This document shows, one piece after another, positions 48,604 to 54,660 of a stretch of 64,000 bases of DNA; positions within the stretch are counted from its first letter, which is position 1, and the number at the start of each line of letters is the position of its first letter. Below the pieces are notes generated by a model. That model saw only the letters and a program-made list of their open reading frames with translations. It made no database searches and was not told the DNA's origin. Source of the stretch: a virus. The stretch lies in IMG/VR virus record IMGVR_UViG_3300034980_000576, positions 35,322 through 99,321 of that record. One strand, given 5' to 3'. Both the position numbers and the translations under genes were made by a program.

Positions 48604-49746
48604 ATGTCAGACGAAAAAGAAGATAAAAACGAATTTGATTTTCTGCCTCCCGCAGAACCACCTCCCGCGTTCGCGCAGGAAAAAGACAGCTACCACGAAT
48701 CAGTAGACGCTGAAGACTTCGGTATGGTAGAGGACTTCGGATTACAGATGGAATACTCTGATGAAGATTTACTCCCCGAGAACACCGCGCCTTCTTCGAT
48801 TAACGTTGGCTTTGTCGGGGTTGGCGGCGGAGGCAACAAAATGGCGAATGCGTTCATTGAACTTGGATTCAATAAGACGCTACTCGTAAATTCAACAGGT
48901 AAAGACATTCCAAAGAATGTAGAAGAGGATCACGTTGTCCTTATTCCCGACTCAGACGGGATTGGAAAAAACGTAGAATATGGAAAAGAGGTTTTAAGTC
49001 AAAATGGTGCGATTGTTGAAGATGCCCTGCGTATCAAACTCGGTAAAGTTGATTGGTTATTCGTCCTTGCTGGCGGCGGTGGCGGTACCGGTAGTAGTGT
49101 TACCGCTCTGCACCCTGTCTTTGAGCGTTACATGCGCTCTGTGCAGTCGAGTGGCAAGGTCGTTTATATAGTCTCATGGCCCACAGCACAAGAAAACCTT
49201 AACCCAACAATCGCTCGTAATGCGTTGACGCTGGCAAATGATGTTGCACAGCATCCGCATATCGTTCTTGATAACGAACGAGCCACTCGATTACTCCGCG
49301 GCCGAATCGGCATGCTCGGCATGTATCCAGTCGCCAACACAACTTTTGCTAAGTCACTTGCCCAAGTGTTAAAACTCTCCACCGAGGATTCACCGATCCA
49401 ATCTTTCGACAGCAAGGACTTGGAAACATGTCTGGGCAATGACGGTCGTGCCTTTTTAGGCTCAACTATGATAAAGGATCCAAATACTGCTAAGCTTGGA
49501 TCGGTGATTCTCCACAACTGCATGAATCGTTCTGCATGTCCTCCACCGAAAGGTAAGGCTGCTGCAGGATCGTTAGTGCTGGTTGTGTCAGAAGAGATGG
49601 TGGCTGACCCTAAAGTCAGTAAAAACATTGAGTCTGCGATTGCTTATGTCGGCGGTCGATGCGAGACACTTTTCTCTGGCGTTTACGTCCGAAAGAATGT
49701 GCCCGGATTGATTGCGATACTAAGCATGAATGGATTAGCAACATGA
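48604..49746 (+). CDS. Tubulin/FtsZ-like GTPase
   Basis: The protein has 380 residues and an AAGGAATAAACA leader. After an acidic, Pro-rich tail of about 65 residues comes NVGFVGVGGGGNKMANAF (nucleotide loop 71-79), then AGGGGGTGSS (156-165), the tubulin/FtsZ signature. FDSKDLETCLGNDGRAFLGS corresponds to the T7 loop NVDFADVRTVMSEMGYAMMG of E. coli FtsZ, with both catalytic Asp residues kept (Asp269, Asp272). GTP binding and polymerisation-triggered hydrolysis are therefore likely. Known phage tubulins (PhuZ) centre the replicating phage in the cell, and TubZ moves plasmids. The fold family is firm, the role is not. Its last codons (MNGLAT) recur as the junction repeat downstream, and the next gene overlaps its stop (ATGA). 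Confidence 0.9.
   Translation: MSDEKEDKNEFDFLPPAEPPPAFAQEKDSYHESVDAEDFGMVEDFGLQMEYSDEDLLPENTAPSSINVGFVGVGGGGNKMANAFIELGFNKTLLVNSTGKDIPKNVEEDHVVLIPDSDGIGKNVEYGKEVLSQNGAIVEDALRIKLGKVDWLFVLAGGGGGTGSSVTALHPVFERYMRSVQSSGKVVYIVSWPTAQENLNPTIARNALTLANDVAQHPHIVLDNERATRLLRGRIGMLGMYPVANTTFAKSLAQVLKLSTEDSPIQSFDSKDLETCLGNDGRAFLGSTMIKDPNTAKLGSVILHNCMNRSACPPPKGKAAAGSLVLVVSEEMVADPKVSKNIESAIAYVGGRCETLFSGVYVRKNVPGLIAILSMNGLAT
49726..49746 (+). repeat. MNGLAT junction repeat, copy A
   Basis: The sequence ATGAATGGATTAGCAACATG plus A forms the last codons and stop of the tubulin-like gene. Its final ATGA is also the start of the next gene. It is the apparent parent copy of the junctions that follow. Confidence 0.9.
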
Positions 49747-50036
49747 AACTAATATTTGAAAATTGGCGAAAGCATTTGGTAGAATACGGATTAGATCGGG
49801 ATGAGCAAGCTAAGGCCCGTGATCATTATTATAATATTAAAAGCGCCATCGCCGATGCTCTAACAGAGCAGGGCAATGATTGGGCTCTTGATGAGTCGAA
49901 ATGGGAAGAAATTATAATTCCATCTGGCGGAAGCGAACAGGACCATGTTAGGTTTGTTCAAGAACTCCAAGCATTTATGCAAACTATGCAACTTGGCGAT
50001 CTAAAAGATTTAGGTGTCTTAATTGAGCCATACTAG
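49743..50036 (+). CDS. Predicted capsid-targeted protein, type-2 signature
   Basis: The protein has 97 residues. The ATG at 49743 overlaps the tubulin-like gene's stop and places the type-2 leader MKLIFENWRKHLVEYG at the very N-terminus; upstream in-frame codons lie inside the tubulin gene and are not used. LVE at 12-14 fits the prohead-protease pattern. The remaining 80 residues are acidic, with Trp/Glu/Asp-rich helices (NDWALDESKWEEIIIP, then FVQELQAFMQTMQ). No known family. Coupled translation with the GTPase is likely. Confidence 0.62.
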   Translation: MKLIFENWRKHLVEYGLDRDEQAKARDHYYNIKSAIADALTEQGNDWALDESKWEEIIIPSGGSEQDHVRFVQELQAFMQTMQLGDLKDLGVLIEPY

Positions 50037-50054
50037 TATAACAGGATTAACTAC

Positions 50055-50345
50055 ATGAAGATTACAAAACAACAACTTAAACAAATTATCAAAGAAGAGC
50101 TTTCAAAGGTTATGAATGAAAGCATGCCCGGTATGGAGCCTTATGACTTGAGTGCTTTGGTGCCAAAAGGCGAAGACCCTAAAAAAAGGGCTGCAGCCAT
50201 CAAAGCTGGTCGCGACGATTTTCATAATCTCGGCAAACTCGACGATACATGGAAAAAGACCCGTTACTATAAGTATTATAAGGATGCCTTTTATAATGCG
50301 AAGGATGAACAAGATGCCGGCTTCGTAGATAGAATGGGCGAATAA
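50055..50345 (+). CDS. Predicted capsid-targeted protein, type-1 signature
   Basis: The protein has 96 residues, with AGGA upstream. MKITKQQLKQIIKEELSK is a near-consensus type-1 leader; IKE at 12-14 fits the cleavage pattern. The mature part is small and basic, with DDTWKKTRYYKYYKDAFYNA (about 67-86), a Tyr/Lys-rich helix that could bind DNA or peptidoglycan; this is only a compositional remark. It sits between two type-2 cassettes and is followed by a junction repeat. Confidence 0.6.
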   Translation: MKITKQQLKQIIKEELSKVMNESMPGMEPYDLSALVPKGEDPKKRAAAIKAGRDDFHNLGKLDDTWKKTRYYKYYKDAFYNAKDEQDAGFVDRMGE

Positions 50346-50347
50346 GT

Positions 50348-50368
50348 ATGAATGGATTAGCAACATGA
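50348..50368 (+). repeat. MNGLAT junction repeat, copy B
   Basis: Identical to copy A over the whole ATG-to-TGA unit. It starts 2 bp after the previous stop, and its last bases are the ATGA start of the following type-2 gene. Confidence 0.92.
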
Positions 50369-50601
50369 AACAACTGTTTGAAAATTGGCGAAAGTGTTTA
50401 AACGAAGTCTCAATGGACGATGTGCACAAATTGTTTGTAAAGTACGATCTTCCAGAAAAAGAAGAACAACTTGTTGTCAAAGCCGCCGAACAAGCTGTCT
50501 TAAATAAAGACAAGGTGATGTTTGATAACTTGCCGGCAAACTTAAAAGCTGCAGCAAAAGAATTAATTGATATAAACATGCAACTGCGCAAGGGTTTATA
50601 A
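50365..50601 (+). CDS. Predicted capsid-targeted protein, type-2 signature
   Basis: The protein has 78 residues. It starts MKQLFENWRKCLNEVS, where LNE at 12-14 is a textbook match to the T4 gp21 cleavage pattern L-x-E. The remaining 64 residues are an Asp/Lys/Ala-rich helical domain with no cysteine except in the leader. The start codon overlaps the stop of the mini-cistron in the junction repeat, giving translational coupling. Function of the mature peptide is unknown. Confidence 0.62.
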   Translation: MKQLFENWRKCLNEVSMDDVHKLFVKYDLPEKEEQLVVKAAEQAVLNKDKVMFDNLPANLKAAAKELIDINMQLRKGL

Positions 50602-50603
50602 GT

Positions 50604-50624
50604 ATGAATGGATTAGCAACATGA
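50604..50624 (+). repeat. MNGLAT junction repeat, copy C
   Basis: Identical to copies A and B, again 2 bp after the previous stop (TAAGT) and again merging into the ATGA start of the next gene. Confidence 0.92.
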
Positions 50625-51118
50625 AAATCACAAAATCACAACTTAAACAGATTATCAAAGAAGAGCTTACAAATACTTTGAGCGAGATCTCGGCCGCCGA
50701 CGCCGAATCAATACTGGCACCCGCAGAGCCGCAAGACAACCTGCCGCGTGATGTCAGGAAAAAGGCTTTCGGCTCCGAAGGAGCAGAAGTGCTCGACATG
50801 CTCGACCCCGAAGCAGTGCTCAGCGCCGCCCGAAACTCAGAAGAATATAAACACACAACAGCCCGCTACTCTCGGTCCGCGGCCAACCAACTAGGATATG
50901 TAAGTCATGACCCAGTTTTACACATGGTGATAAACGGTATGTGTAAAACCATGGGGAAGGGCGACAATTGCCAACCTATTTATCATCATGGTGATCGTGA
51001 ATATGGATATCGGATAAACTTTGGATTATTCGGCCCAGTAGGTAAAAGAACCAAATTTGGAAAAATGGTAGATGATCTTTATGATCAAATATCGAACGAG
51101 TTAAAGCCCAAAGCATGA
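50621..51118 (+). CDS. Predicted capsid-targeted protein, type-1 signature
   Basis: The protein has 165 residues. MKITKSQLKQIIKEELTN opens the gene and its DNA contains the 30-base tract shared with 48270 and 51165. After an Ala/Glu/Asp-rich helical part (20-75) comes a more globular half with CKTMGKGDNC and YHHGDREYGYRINFG (about 108-135). The two Cys residues and the His pair might bind metal, but the pattern is not one I can name. The gene ends in GCATGA, which begins the next junction repeat. Confidence 0.6.
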   Translation: MKITKSQLKQIIKEELTNTLSEISAADAESILAPAEPQDNLPRDVRKKAFGSEGAEVLDMLDPEAVLSAARNSEEYKHTTARYSRSAANQLGYVSHDPVLHMVINGMCKTMGKGDNCQPIYHHGDREYGYRINFGLFGPVGKRTKFGKMVDDLYDQISNELKPKA

Positions 51119-51135
51119 ATGGATTAGCAACATAA
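51115..51135 (+). repeat. MNGLAT junction repeat, copy D (TAA variant)
   Basis: Matches copy A except that the last codon is TAA. The ATG overlaps the previous gene's TGA. The next start lies 12 bp further on with its own AAGGAT ribosome-binding site, so direct overlap is lost here. Confidence 0.9.
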
Positions 51136-51146
51136 AGGATAATAAA

Positions 51147-51425
51147 ATGAAGATTACAAAACAACAACTTAAACAGATTATCAAAGAAGAGCTTGAGAAT
51201 TTAATAGAAGCAGACGAAGCATGGGTTTTAAGAAAGTCTGGCGCCAGTGACGCTAGCTCCTTCCTACATCCAACCCCTGCATCGGATCAGAAAAAGGGAA
51301 ATTATAAGTGGGGAGCCAAGGAAGGCGCCCGCACTTTTAAAGGCGAAAATGCGAAGCTTCGTGCCGAGGACGAGAAAAAAAGATTAGCAGAGAAAGGCAT
51401 TACTGTTAGTATAGAGAAGAAATAG
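51147..51425 (+). CDS. Predicted capsid-targeted protein, type-1 signature
   Basis: The protein has 92 residues and an AAGGAT site upstream. MKITKQQLKQIIKEELENLIEA has two (L/I)-x-E sites: IKE at 12-14 and LIE at 19-21. The rest is basic and polar; residues 57-92 (KEGARTFKGENAKLRAEDEK and on) resemble a small alpha/beta unit ending in a strand (GITVSIEKK). It is immediately followed, without a gap, by a type-2 gene. Confidence 0.6.
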   Translation: MKITKQQLKQIIKEELENLIEADEAWVLRKSGASDASSFLHPTPASDQKKGNYKWGAKEGARTFKGENAKLRAEDEKKRLAEKGITVSIEKK

Positions 51426-51899
51426 ATGAAACAACTATTTGAAAATTGGAACAGATACTTGAATGAAGGAGGCGCCGTCGGGCACCTTTTTGGAGTAGAT
51501 GATAATCCAGATTTATCCCAAGATCGAGATGGATTTAAAACCGCTAAAAAACCCATTCCATTAGAATTTAGATATGCCGAAGCCGATGAGACAATCGAAA
51601 CAAAGGAAGGCCCCGTTGGCGCTAATGCTGGAGATGCTATTATGACCGGCACAGAAGGCGAGCAATGGCCAATCCCCGCAGAGAAGTTCGCGCAAACATA
51701 TAACGATCTTGGAGATGGCACAGCATCGAAGAAAGACATTCCAGTTTTTGCCAAGCAAATGATGGTTCCCTTCAAGGTCAAAGTATCGTGGTCAAATGAT
51801 TTACTCCAAGGAGAGCCGGGAGACTATTTAGTACAATACGGCCCGGGCGATTATGGGGTGGTTGGTAGAGAAATCTTTGCCAAAACTTACAAAGCATGA
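51426..51899 (+). CDS. Predicted capsid-targeted protein, type-2 signature, duplicated small domain
   Basis: The protein has 157 residues. MKQLFENWNRYLNEGG opens it, with LNE at 12-14. Two related segments follow: GDAIMTGTEGEQWPIPAEKF then AQTY (about 76-99), and GDYLVQYGPGDYGVVGREIF then AKTY (about 132-155). Both read as G-D-x-(I/L)-x-x-x...P/V...F-A-x-T-Y, so a small beta domain has been duplicated. That pattern resembles a fold I associate with phage and bacterial accessory proteins but cannot name. The stop starts a junction repeat. Confidence 0.62.
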   Translation: MKQLFENWNRYLNEGGAVGHLFGVDDNPDLSQDRDGFKTAKKPIPLEFRYAEADETIETKEGPVGANAGDAIMTGTEGEQWPIPAEKFAQTYNDLGDGTASKKDIPVFAKQMMVPFKVKVSWSNDLLQGEPGDYLVQYGPGDYGVVGREIFAKTYKA

Positions 51900-51916
51900 A
51901 TGGATTAGCAATATAA
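51896..51916 (+). repeat. MNGLAT junction repeat, copy E (diverged)
   Basis: Differs from copy D by one substitution near the end, so the mini-peptide would read MNGLAI. The ATG overlaps the previous gene's TGA; the next gene starts 13 bp downstream after AAGGAATAA. Confidence 0.88.
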
Positions 51917-51929
51917 AAGGAATAATATA

Positions 51930-52508
51930 ATGGCTATAAGAAAAAACAAGAAATTTATTGATCCTCGTTACTTTATGGACGAGAAGACCGAGACCACTAA
52001 CGAAGCGTGGGATCCACATGGGAACTGGAAATCCCGATTCCCAGACGGACGCTCTAAAGGTAGTGACGCCGAGCCTGAAACGGATGAAGAGCGTGCACAC
52101 CGCCGGGCAAAAGAAGCCCGCGAAGATGAACGACGCAGAGAGGCTGGTCTCCCGCCAAGAAAAAGCAAGTACTTTGAAGAGAACGAAAACGAATCACCAT
52201 ACGAGCCAGATCCTCGTCTAACCCGCGGCCTGGAAAAATCTATGGCTGCCGGAGAAGCAGATAGGGCGCCCGAAGAGATCATGCGCGATGTCGCCGACGC
52301 CATAGCAGACAAGTTTAATGTCGAGGCATCCGTTGAGATCGCTAGCGATGGAAAGCCTGCTATTTTGGTAACACATCAAGATGGAGAAACTACAGCATAT
52401 GACGACACCGAAGAAATGTACAAAGATTTAGCAGATGAAATAGGTCGCGATATACATGGCGACTCCGATCGAGATGAAGATAATTGGCTGTACGGTGCGG
52501 AGTATTAA
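51930..52508 (+). CDS. Acidic/basic protein with a third N-terminal signature
   Basis: The protein has 192 residues, with AAGGAAT upstream. It lacks the two common leaders and starts MAIRKNKKFIDPRYFMDEKT, where the KKFIDPRYFMDE block may be a third kind of targeting peptide (inference from context). Residues 40-85 are extremely Arg/Glu-rich (RAHRRAKEAREDERRREAG) and probably helical or disordered. The C-terminal 90 residues look like a compact alpha/beta domain (VADAIADKFNVEASVEIA then AILVTHQDGETT). No catalytic motif is recognised. Confidence 0.6.
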   Translation: MAIRKNKKFIDPRYFMDEKTETTNEAWDPHGNWKSRFPDGRSKGSDAEPETDEERAHRRAKEAREDERRREAGLPPRKSKYFEENENESPYEPDPRLTRGLEKSMAAGEADRAPEEIMRDVADAIADKFNVEASVEIASDGKPAILVTHQDGETTAYDDTEEMYKDLADEIGRDIHGDSDRDEDNWLYGAEY

Positions 52509-52513
52509 GAAAA

Positions 52514-52801
52514 ATGAAAATCACTAAATCACAACTTAAACAGATTATTGTAGAAGAACTTAGAGACTACTACGGTGGAGAATCGCACCCTCAATCAGAG
52601 CGTGATGCTGCGCAGCCTCGCCGTCCCGAAGCCGACAGTTTTTCGGGTCATTTGTCCCTGTCCAATTCCATCCGCGATGCTATCATCGGTCATCTGGAGA
52701 ATGAGAAGTTTTTCGAGATGGGCGCGATTCCGCAATCCGTTATCAGAGTTATTGAAAATTCCTCCGTACGTATCTCCGACGCAGTGGAAGGAATGGATTA
52801 G
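52514..52801 (+). CDS. Predicted capsid-targeted protein, type-1 signature
   Basis: The protein has 95 residues. ATG 52514 is chosen because it begins the type-1 leader MKITKSQLKQIIVEELRD; the longer frame from 52484 overlaps the previous gene. The body is polar, with His/Ser/Arg-rich residues 24-40, then an Ile-rich helix and strand (SIRDAIIGHLENEKFFEMG). Its last codons are read through the GGAATGGATTAG part of junction repeat F, so its C-terminus (EGMD) appears to have been created by the repeat landing in a new frame. Confidence 0.6.
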   Translation: MKITKSQLKQIIVEELRDYYGGESHPQSERDAAQPRRPEADSFSGHLSLSNSIRDAIIGHLENEKFFEMGAIPQSVIRVIENSSVRISDAVEGMD

Positions 52802-52809
52802 CAACATGA
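52792..52809 (+). repeat. MNGLAT junction repeat, copy F (5'-truncated)
   Basis: Eighteen bases from AATGGATT to CATGA match the other copies but the initial ATG is gone. The TAG inside it is now the stop of the preceding gene, and the terminal ATGA is the start of the tiny gene that follows. Confidence 0.9.
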
Positions 52810-52898
52810 AGATCACCAAGTCCCAACTTAAACAAATTATCAAAGAAGACACCGAGGATTCCACAAAGAACTCAAAACGAGCAAAAGGATTAAGTTAA
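52806..52898 (+). CDS. Orphan type-1 leader, 30 residues (cassette remnant)
   Basis: The product is only 30 residues: MKITKSQLKQIIKEDTED followed by a short basic tail. It is in effect a targeting peptide with no cargo. It begins at the ATGA of junction copy F and its TAA overlaps the next start (TAATG). The most likely reading is a deletion between repeated cassettes that removed the body; alternatively it is a functional small internal peptide. Either way it marks the cassette boundary clearly. Confidence 0.6.
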   Translation: MKITKSQLKQIIKEDTEDSTKNSKRAKGLS

Positions 52899-53191
52899 TG
52901 AATTTATTAAAAGAATTTTGGAATTGGTTTACAACACCAAAAGAGGATGCATGTTGTACAGAACCGCAGGAGGCTACACCAGTCGAGGTCGAGGAAGACT
53001 GCTGTGGAAAATTATTTCTTGAAATGCTCCAGCGCGCCGGCATCTCAAAATATGTGATCAAGGTCAACGGTATAGAGCTTTTTGAAGGTTGGTATGACGG
53101 CCCGTGCACCGAAGAGGCAATTCTAGAAGCACTTCCGGGGTTTAAAGAAGTCTACCCTGTTGTGGGTGCAAAAATGTGTGGGCGCCTATAA
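52898..53191 (+). CDS. Small cysteine-rich acidic protein
   Basis: The protein has 97 residues and is coupled by TAATG overlap to the 30-residue gene. Two Cys-Cys pairs (CCTEP at 24-25 and DCCGKLF at 39-40) and two single cysteines suggest metal binding or disulfides, though the spacing is not a standard zinc finger. The N-terminus NLLKEFWNWF is amphipathic. The C-terminal 60 residues look like a small alpha/beta fold (ISKYVIKVNGIELFEGWYDG). It lacks a type-1 or type-2 leader although it sits among such genes. Function unknown. Confidence 0.55.
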   Translation: MNLLKEFWNWFTTPKEDACCTEPQEATPVEVEEDCCGKLFLEMLQRAGISKYVIKVNGIELFEGWYDGPCTEEAILEALPGFKEVYPVVGAKMCGRL

Positions 53192-53192
53192 A

Positions 53193-53630
53193 ATGAAAAT
53201 CACTAAGTCTCAACTCAAGCAGATCATTAAAGAAGAAATCTTTTCTATGAATGAGTACGGTTCAGTCTCTAATTTTGGAGGCATGGCCACAAGTTTGGCG
53301 TCCGTTAGGGAACCAGTGAACCACATGCAGGATGGGCCTGACTCTATTGTGCAGTCAAAAGCGACAGGATTTTTTATGGACTTAGGCTTGAACGCCGAGA
53401 TTACGGCCGTTATGGTTAATAATATTGCTATTCCGGATTTAATTTCTGTCATGGAGAAAATACCCAAAATCTGGACGGCAGATGAAGAGCCGTTGGAAGA
53501 AGTGTCCTCGGAAAAACAACGCCGCTGGGCATGCGCGCAAAAAGATAAGCCGGCCAGCGACCGCGCTGATAGCCTCTCAGCAAAAGAAGCAGAAGAGATG
53601 TGCACATCAAAAATAGAAGAAGACGATTGA
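53193..53630 (+). CDS. Predicted capsid-targeted protein, type-1 signature
   Basis: The protein has 145 residues. ATG 53193 opens MKITKSQLKQIIKEEIFS, 1 bp after the previous stop; upstream codons of the longer frame lie within the preceding gene. The middle is helical and hydrophobic enough to fold (ATGFFMDLGLNAEITAVMVN). The C-terminal 50 residues (EKQRRWACAQKDKPASDRAD and on) are Lys/Glu/Ser-rich. It is the last of the dense cassette run before the lysis genes. Confidence 0.6.
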   Translation: MKITKSQLKQIIKEEIFSMNEYGSVSNFGGMATSLASVREPVNHMQDGPDSIVQSKATGFFMDLGLNAEITAVMVNNIAIPDLISVMEKIPKIWTADEEPLEEVSSEKQRRWACAQKDKPASDRADSLSAKEAEEMCTSKIEEDD

Positions 53631-53643
53631 GCGGATAAAGAGA

Positions 53644-53657
53644 AGTCCGGTCGGACT
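53644..53657 (+). promoter_or_regulatory. Short GC-rich hairpin before the lysis genes
   Basis: AGTCCGGTCGGACT is a near-perfect inverted repeat (AGTCCG/CGGACT) in the 44-bp gap ahead of the holin-like gene. It could be an mRNA hairpin affecting holin translation or a weak pause site; there is no T-run, so it is not a standard terminator. Confidence 0.35.
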
Positions 53658-53674
53658 CGACATTGGAGTGATAA

Positions 53675-53875
53675 ATGATGGTAAAAGCACAGGCGTTTGT
53701 AGACACATGGTTAGCTAAACTCACATCCCGTAAGCTTATGGTGTGGGCTACTGCAACTGCCCTAACTTTTACTGGGCATGTAACGAGCGAAGACTGGGTT
53801 TTGATTTCGGCGATCTATATTGGAGGCCAGACTATTATTGATGGTGTTGCTAGGCTGCGAGGATATAATGATTAA
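53675..53875 (+). CDS. Holin-like small membrane protein
   Basis: The protein has 66 residues, with GGAG 6 bases before ATG 53675 (a second ATG follows at once). Two hydrophobic segments are separated by a polar turn: RKLMVWATATALTFTGHV (about 19-36) and DWVLISAIYIGGQTIIDGVA (about 40-59), with charged ends. This is the plan of short two-span class II holins, which permeabilise the inner membrane at lysis. The immediately overlapping genes look like spanins, which strengthens the call. No endolysin is adjacent. Confidence 0.65.
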   Translation: MMVKAQAFVDTWLAKLTSRKLMVWATATALTFTGHVTSEDWVLISAIYIGGQTIIDGVARLRGYND

Positions 53876-54251
53876 GAAACAAATATTGAGCTTCACGTTA
53901 AAGAACTGGAAGGCAATACTAATCGTGTTGCTTTCTCTCGTTGTGGCTATGAAAACTCGCTATGATTATAGCTTGATGCTCAAAGCACATGAGGTTCAAT
54001 CGGATTCCCACAAAGCACAAATTGCCGGGCTCAAAGAAATTCACAAGCAGGAGATTCGAGAAAAGCAATTGTTGATGGAAAGCTTCTTAGAGTCAATTGC
54101 AACAATTGAAGAAGAGTACGAGAAGGCTCAAGAGGAGCTTGAAACACTTCGAGAGAAAAAGAATAGCGAATACAAAAGAAAATTCAGACATGATAAGCAT
54201 GCACTAATTAAAGATATAGAGACAAAGTTTGGTATTGAATATGTTCCTTAA
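53868..54251 (+). CDS. i-spanin-like inner-membrane coiled-coil protein
   Basis: ATG 53868 overlaps the holin stop by 8 bases, giving 127 residues. One N-terminal membrane span (WKAILIVLLSLVVAM, about 13-27) is followed by a long Glu/Lys-rich coiled coil (about 40-115). This is the type II topology of i-spanins such as Rz, which span the periplasm and, with an outer-membrane partner, fuse the two membranes after peptidoglycan loss. Sequence of spanins is poorly conserved, so the call rests on topology and position. Confidence 0.6.
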   Translation: MIKKQILSFTLKNWKAILIVLLSLVVAMKTRYDYSLMLKAHEVQSDSHKAQIAGLKEIHKQEIREKQLLMESFLESIATIEEEYEKAQEELETLREKKNSEYKRKFRHDKHALIKDIETKFGIEYVP

Positions 54252-54660
54252 TCTTCTTTTGATGTTGAGTCTTTCGGCAAATGCAACGGAGCCTGCCAAA
54301 TTTTCCATACTGGAGTATAAGGCGCCCGCACCGTTCGCAGGTGTAATTTTTGATGAGAAAGCCATGGCAAAGATGTTATCAGATTATGATCTTGCTATGT
54401 ATGCTTGTGACATAAAAACTGAATACCAACTAAAGATTCAAAAAGAAGAGTACGACTTTAAGCTGAAAAATCTAAAAATAGAACATAAAGCCTTAACAGA
54501 TGAATACGATTTGTTTATAATGCAAAAGGATAAAGAGATTAATATATTGGCAGACTCACTAAAAAAAACTTCCCCGGGCTACAAATGGTTGTATTTTGCT
54601 GGTGGGATCCTTATTGGTACTGCAAGCTCTTACGGCGTATATAGGGCATTAAATGACTAA
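54241..54660 (+). CDS. Exported coiled-coil protein with C-terminal membrane span, spanin partner?
   Basis: ATG 54241 overlaps the end of the i-spanin-like gene; it is preferred to a TTG at 54229. The N-terminus FLNLLLMLSLSANATEPA looks like a signal peptide with cleavage near A-N-A, but there is no lipobox cysteine as in classical o-spanins. A central Lys/Glu coiled coil (about 60-105) leads to a C-terminal membrane span (WLYFAGGILIGTASSYGVY, about 117-135). The plan is unlike both two-component o-spanins (lipoprotein) and u-spanins (lipobox plus C-terminal span). It is probably part of the lysis set, but unusual. Confidence 0.5.
   Translation: MFLNLLLMLSLSANATEPAKFSILEYKAPAPFAGVIFDEKAMAKMLSDYDLAMYACDIKTEYQLKIQKEEYDFKLKNLKIEHKALTDEYDLFIMQKDKEINILADSLKKTSPGYKWLYFAGGILIGTASSYGVYRALND

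Noticed and set aside
49726-49746. CRISPR-like spaced repeats in the 49.7-52.8 kb region
   Set aside because: The repeats are about 20 bp but spaced by whole genes of different length, and each sits at a gene junction. There are no spacers of uniform length or cas genes.
51302-51781. Minus-strand frame of 159 codons across two cargo genes
   Set aside because: It crosses two coupled + strand genes and their boundary and has no start signal.
52575-52805. Longer version of the 30-residue leader gene
   Set aside because: The extra codons lie out of frame within the preceding gene, and the leader Met with ATGA junction at 52806 is the natural start.
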